From DYIU01 sp038326775 (lineage in GTDB: Bacteria > Actinomycetota > Geothermincolia > Fen-727 > Anoxymicrobiaceae), in the NCBI GenBank assembly GCA_038326775.1, contig JBBQKJ010000009.1, positions 1-64,000 of the forward strand: a DNA stretch of 64,000 nt, read 5' to 3'. Each line of letters opens with the position of its first letter. Position 1 is the stretch's first letter. Positions 61,055 to 64,000 of this stretch are shown piece after piece. The position numbers and the translations under genes are program-made. The notes under the pieces were generated by a model. That model did no database searches. It saw nothing but the letters and a program-made list of their open reading frames with translations, and was not told where the DNA came from.

Positions 61055-62017
61055 CTACCCCTTCATCTCCTTCAGCTTGTCGATAAGGGCGGGAACCACC
61101 TTAAGCAAGTCATCTGCTATTCCGTAGTCCGCGTACTGGAATATGGGGGCGTCCGGGTCCTTGTTGATGGCAACGACCAGGTCCGCGCCCTTCATCCCGG
61201 TCACATGCTGGAACGCGCCGCTGATGCCCAGGGCCAGGTACAACTTGGGCTTCACGGTCTTGCCCGAGATTCCCACCTGGCGGTCGGCCGGGAGCCAGCC
61301 GGCGTCCACAACGGCCCGGCTTCCGGATACGTCCGCTCCGATGAGCCCGGCGAGCTCCTCGACCATCGGCATGTTCTTGTCCTCGCGGAGACCGCGGCCG
61401 ACGGAGACGAGCATCGAGGACTGGGTGATGTCAACGTCGCCGACAGGGGGCTGCTCGTACTCGAGGAATTTGCGGGCGGTCGCCTCCGATGCGACCGGGT
61501 TGTCCACTTTCTCGATCGCGCCGGACTTGCCACCCTCCGCGGCCGGGACCGCGCCCTCGCGGAGCCCGACCACGTACAGCTCGGCGTCCTTGAACTCGAT
61601 GCGGCCGTTGATCTTGCCGCCGTAATACGCGCGGGTCGCGACCGGCTTGTCGCCCTCGATGGCCAGGCCGATGATGTCGGAGGTGAACGACGCCCCGAGC
61701 TCGAGAGCGAGCGACGCCAGTATGTCGGCGCCCTGGCCGGTGTTCGGGATTATCACCAGGTGGGGCTTGTCCTTGTTGATCAGCGCGACCAGGGCAGCCT
61801 GGAAGTTGATGGCGTTCCAGTTCGCGAACATCGGGTCGTCGACTACGATGACCCTGTCCGCGTATGACGCGAGCTTGCCAGCGAAATCGTCCATCCCGCT
61901 GCCGAGCAGGACCGCCGTGACCTTGCCTTCGAGCTGGCCGGCGAGAGTCAGCATCTCCAGGGTGACGTCTCGCAGCTCGCCCTGCCTGTGCTCCGCCAGT
62001 ACGAATATCTCGTGCAT
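61055..62017 (-). CDS. etfA: Electron-transfer flavoprotein alpha subunit
   Basis: 320 residues. Residues 1-190 are the adenine nucleotide alpha-hydrolase-like domain. The C-terminal FAD domain shows SGSRAVVDAGWLPADRQVGISGKTV, YLALGISGAFQHVTGM and VVAINKDPDAPIFQYADYGI. It accepts electrons from acyl-CoA dehydrogenases. The gene starts directly after the etfB stop and precedes hdrA, so the Etf pair and HdrA are co-transcribed. Confidence 0.96.
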   Translation of the reverse strand: MHEIFVLAEHRQGELRDVTLEMLTLAGQLEGKVTAVLLGSGMDDFAGKLASYADRVIVVDDPMFANWNAINFQAALVALINKDKPHLVIIPNTGQGADILASLALELGASFTSDIIGLAIEGDKPVATRAYYGGKINGRIEFKDAELYVVGLREGAVPAAEGGKSGAIEKVDNPVASEATARKFLEYEQPPVGDVDITQSSMLVSVGRGLREDKNMPMVEELAGLIGADVSGSRAVVDAGWLPADRQVGISGKTVKPKLYLALGISGAFQHVTGMKGADLVVAINKDPDAPIFQYADYGIADDLLKVVPALIDKLKEMKG

Positions 62018-62815
62018 CTATACCAGCCCCTTTTCCTTGAGTATGCCGGCGAGCTTGCCCGCGGTCTCACCAGGGTCGCCCTCGAGGATCTCCGCGAGGT
62101 CACCAACCACTGGAACCGAGTACTGGACCATCACTGCCACTGAACCGGCCTCGCCGACCTGGTCCTCCGAGAGGCCGGTCGCCGCCAGGTCCATGACCTT
62201 GATCTCCTTCTTGGAAGCCTCGCGGATGCCTTTGAACGAGGCATAGCGGGGCTCGTTGCCGCCGGTCTGGATGGTGAGCACGCAGGGCGTGTCGATCTCG
62301 TCCATCTCGAGCAGGCCGCCCTCGAGCTCGCGCCCGATTTTCAGCTTGCCCTCGCCGATGACCTCGACGGTCTTGACGTACGCCGCGTGAGGCACGCCCA
62401 TCAGGCTTGCCAGCGCCACGCCGACCGCGCCGTAGCCGTCATCGGAAGCCAGGCATCCGGTCATCACGATGTCGCAGGACAGGTCCTTGATGGCCGACTG
62501 AAGTATGCGGGCAAGGGCCACCGGGTCCGAGCCGGCGAACTTCTCGTCGTCCAGCCTGATCGCGCCGTCGCCGCCCTTGGCGAGAGCCATTCTGATAACC
62601 TGGTTGGCCGCTTCGGACCCAACGTTAACAACCGTTACTTCTCCTTCGTGCTTCTCCTTGAGCAGGATCGCCTCTTCCACCGCGTAGTTGTCCGCGTCGT
62701 TGATCACGAAGCTGAACTTCCCCTGATCAACGCCCTTCCCACTGGAGTCTATGTGGACTTCAGTGTCGGGATCGGAAGTGTCCGGCACCTGCTTCACGCA
62801 GACCACAATTTTCAT
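62018..62815 (-). CDS. etfB: Electron-transfer flavoprotein beta subunit
   Basis: 265 residues. It opens with IVVCVKQVPDTSDP and contains NDADNYAVEEAI, MTGCLASDDGYGAVGVALAS and the DLAATGLSEDQVG end, typical of EtfB. It pairs with EtfA and binds AMP, or FAD in bifurcating Etfs; the sequence by eye does not decide which. AGGTGA precedes the ATG. Confidence 0.96.
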   Translation of the reverse strand: MKIVVCVKQVPDTSDPDTEVHIDSSGKGVDQGKFSFVINDADNYAVEEAILLKEKHEGEVTVVNVGSEAANQVIRMALAKGGDGAIRLDDEKFAGSDPVALARILQSAIKDLSCDIVMTGCLASDDGYGAVGVALASLMGVPHAAYVKTVEVIGEGKLKIGRELEGGLLEMDEIDTPCVLTIQTGGNEPRYASFKGIREASKKEIKVMDLAATGLSEDQVGEAGSVAVMVQYSVPVVGDLAEILEGDPGETAGKLAGILKEKGLV

Positions 62816-62886
62816 ACCCGGTTCACCTCACTTCTTTTCGAGCTGCCTTTACTGGTCAAATGTCCGATCGTTTCCTTATTCCCCTT

Positions 62887-63996
62887 CTATAGAGCCTCGT
62901 CCAGGAGTTCCAGGATGTCCTTTACCTGCATCTCTTCCTCGAAGCCTTTGGCCTTGATGGCGTCCTCGATGGTCAGCCAGCAGAACGGGCAGGCCACCGC
63001 TATGGTCTGCGCGCCAAGGTCGTGCGCGTCCGCGACACGGGTCTCGGCGAGACGAGGCGCCTTTGACTCGGACTCTACCCACATCTTGCCGCCGCCGCCT
63101 TCGCAGCAGAGGCTGCGCTCCTTTGAGCGGTAAAACTCGGTGAGCTCGACCCCCTTGATCTTGCCGAGCACGTAGCGCGGCTCGTCGAAGACAAGGTTCT
63201 TCTTGCCGAGGTAGCAGGGGTCGTGGAAGACGACCTTCGAGGAGATCTCTTTAGTGAGCTCCAGCTTGCCGTCCTCGAGCAGCTCGGCGATGAGCTGTGT
63301 GTAGTGCTGCACTGGCAGCGCGAGGTTGGTGTACTCGTTCTTGAAGGAGTTGAAGCAGTGGGGTGAGAGGGTCACCAGGCGCTTGACGTCGTACCGCCCG
63401 AAGAGCTCGGTGTTCTCCTCGTCGAAGTACTCGAAAAGGCCTTCCTCGCCGAGCCTGCGGGCCTCGGAACCGCAGTGCTTCTCCTCCGTGCCGATGAACC
63501 CGAAATCGACGCCCGCCGCGTTGAGCACGCGCACGAGCTTCTTCACGATCGGCATGATCTTCGGATCGTAGGCGCCGGTGCAGCATATATGCAGCAGCAC
63601 GTCGGCCTTCTCACCCTCCTCGAGCACGCGGACGTTTTCGAGCCCCTCAGCCCAGTCCATCCGCTTCGCCGCGGCCTTGCCCCATGGGTTGCCGTTGTTG
63701 AACATGCTTTCAAGAGCGGTGATGGCGGTCTGCTCGATGTTGCCCTCTTCGGCCCTCATGGCCCGGAGGCCGAGCAGGACCTCGAACGGCTCCAGCCCCT
63801 TGGGACAGCGGATGGCGCAGGTGTTGCACGTGGTGCAGTCCCAGATGTCAGGACTCTCGGAGAGCTCCTCGAGCCGGCTGTCGTCAACCGTGTCGTAGAC
63901 GAAGCGGCGGACGTTGAGGGCGGTGCGCTCAGTGACAGGGCAACCACCGGTGCACCTGCCGCACTGGATGCAACCCAGGAGGTCGTATTTCTCCAC
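62887..63996 (-). CDS. HdrD-like Fe-S oxidoreductase with CCG domains (start at or beyond the right edge)
   Basis: About 369 residues visible. The N-terminal ferredoxin part has CIQCGRCTGGCP and CTTCNTCAIRCP (two 4Fe-4S clusters). The second CCG domain is canonical: DPC, 35 residues, CC-E-GGGGKMW, then CPFCW. The first CCG domain has lost cysteines (KHCG for CCG, SPHC for CPHC). It resembles HdrD and the Fe-S proteins beside EtfAB that link to the quinone pool or heterodisulfides. A GTG at 63994-63996 may be the start, or the gene runs off the window. Confidence 0.85.
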   Translation of the reverse strand: MEKYDLLGCIQCGRCTGGCPVTERTALNVRRFVYDTVDDSRLEELSESPDIWDCTTCNTCAIRCPKGLEPFEVLLGLRAMRAEEGNIEQTAITALESMFNNGNPWGKAAAKRMDWAEGLENVRVLEEGEKADVLLHICCTGAYDPKIMPIVKKLVRVLNAAGVDFGFIGTEEKHCGSEARRLGEEGLFEYFDEENTELFGRYDVKRLVTLSPHCFNSFKNEYTNLALPVQHYTQLIAELLEDGKLELTKEISSKVVFHDPCYLGKKNLVFDEPRYVLGKIKGVELTEFYRSKERSLCCEGGGGKMWVESESKAPRLAETRVADAHDLGAQTIAVACPFCWLTIEDAIKAKGFEEEMQVKDILELLDEAL

Positions 63997-64000
63997 GAAA

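Overview
High-GC bacterial chromosome segment, gene-dense, with genes on both strands and no phage or CRISPR signal. The taxonomic guess is an anaerobic or facultative deep-branching actinobacterium. It rests on the Hdr/Etf electron-transfer genes, corrinoid proteins, a large acyl-CoA catabolic cluster, a geranylgeranyl-reductase-family protein and secreted proteins with tandem WYLAEG-type repeats. No rRNA or marker phylogeny is available here, so this is inference.

1-13.5 kb: the C-terminal part of an IS630-type transposase runs in from the left edge. An ATC-hydrolase-like gene follows. A long minus-strand run then reads, in transcription order: Ltp2-like thiolase-fold protein, DUF35 protein, amidohydrolase/decarboxylase, Old-Yellow-Enzyme-type Fe-S flavoenzyme, enoyl-CoA hydratase, acyl-CoA dehydrogenase, a second OYE-type flavoenzyme, acyl-CoA ligase, SDR, and a UroD-type methyltransferase paired with a corrinoid protein. 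This looks like a pathway that activates an organic acid as its CoA thioester, oxidises it and cleaves it. A divergent regulator with MerR and TetR DNA-binding domains fused in one chain sits beside it, with a palindromic operator candidate in the shared intergenic region.

14-20.6 kb: tRNA-Ala(TGC), a PlsB-like acyltransferase, an MFS exporter, a pentapeptide-repeat protein, a receiver-like protein without the phosphoacceptor Asp, and a GNAT.

20.6-33.4 kb: a secreted metallophosphoesterase behind a promoter, a structured leader and an intrinsic terminator; a translationally coupled metG-tatD-rsmA-Ca2+ ATPase operon; PmbA; an acyl-CoA synthetase; a nitroreductase.

33.4-53 kb: an orphan FtsX-type permease, two PAS histidine kinases (one with an N-terminal receiver), a FAD amine oxidase-like protein, two secreted proteins sharing a four-unit WYLAEG repeat region, a radical SAM/B12 protein, a geranylgeranyl-reductase-like protein, a Gfo/Idh/MocA oxidoreductase, an MscS channel and a methyltransferase.

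53-64 kb: a thiolase, a truncated acyl-CoA dehydrogenase, and a minus-strand electron-transfer operon: HdrD-like protein, EtfB, EtfA, HdrA, MvhD-like protein, two Fe-S subunits and an NAD(P)H/FAD/2Fe-2S subunit. The last four resemble FloxDCBA. The operon plausibly links acyl-CoA oxidation (Etf) to NADH and ferredoxin by flavin-based electron bifurcation or confurcation.

Three members of a REP-like inverted repeat family (core GGGGTCAG.CACC.TGACATGAAT) lie between genes at 7.1, 29.6 and 40.2 kb.
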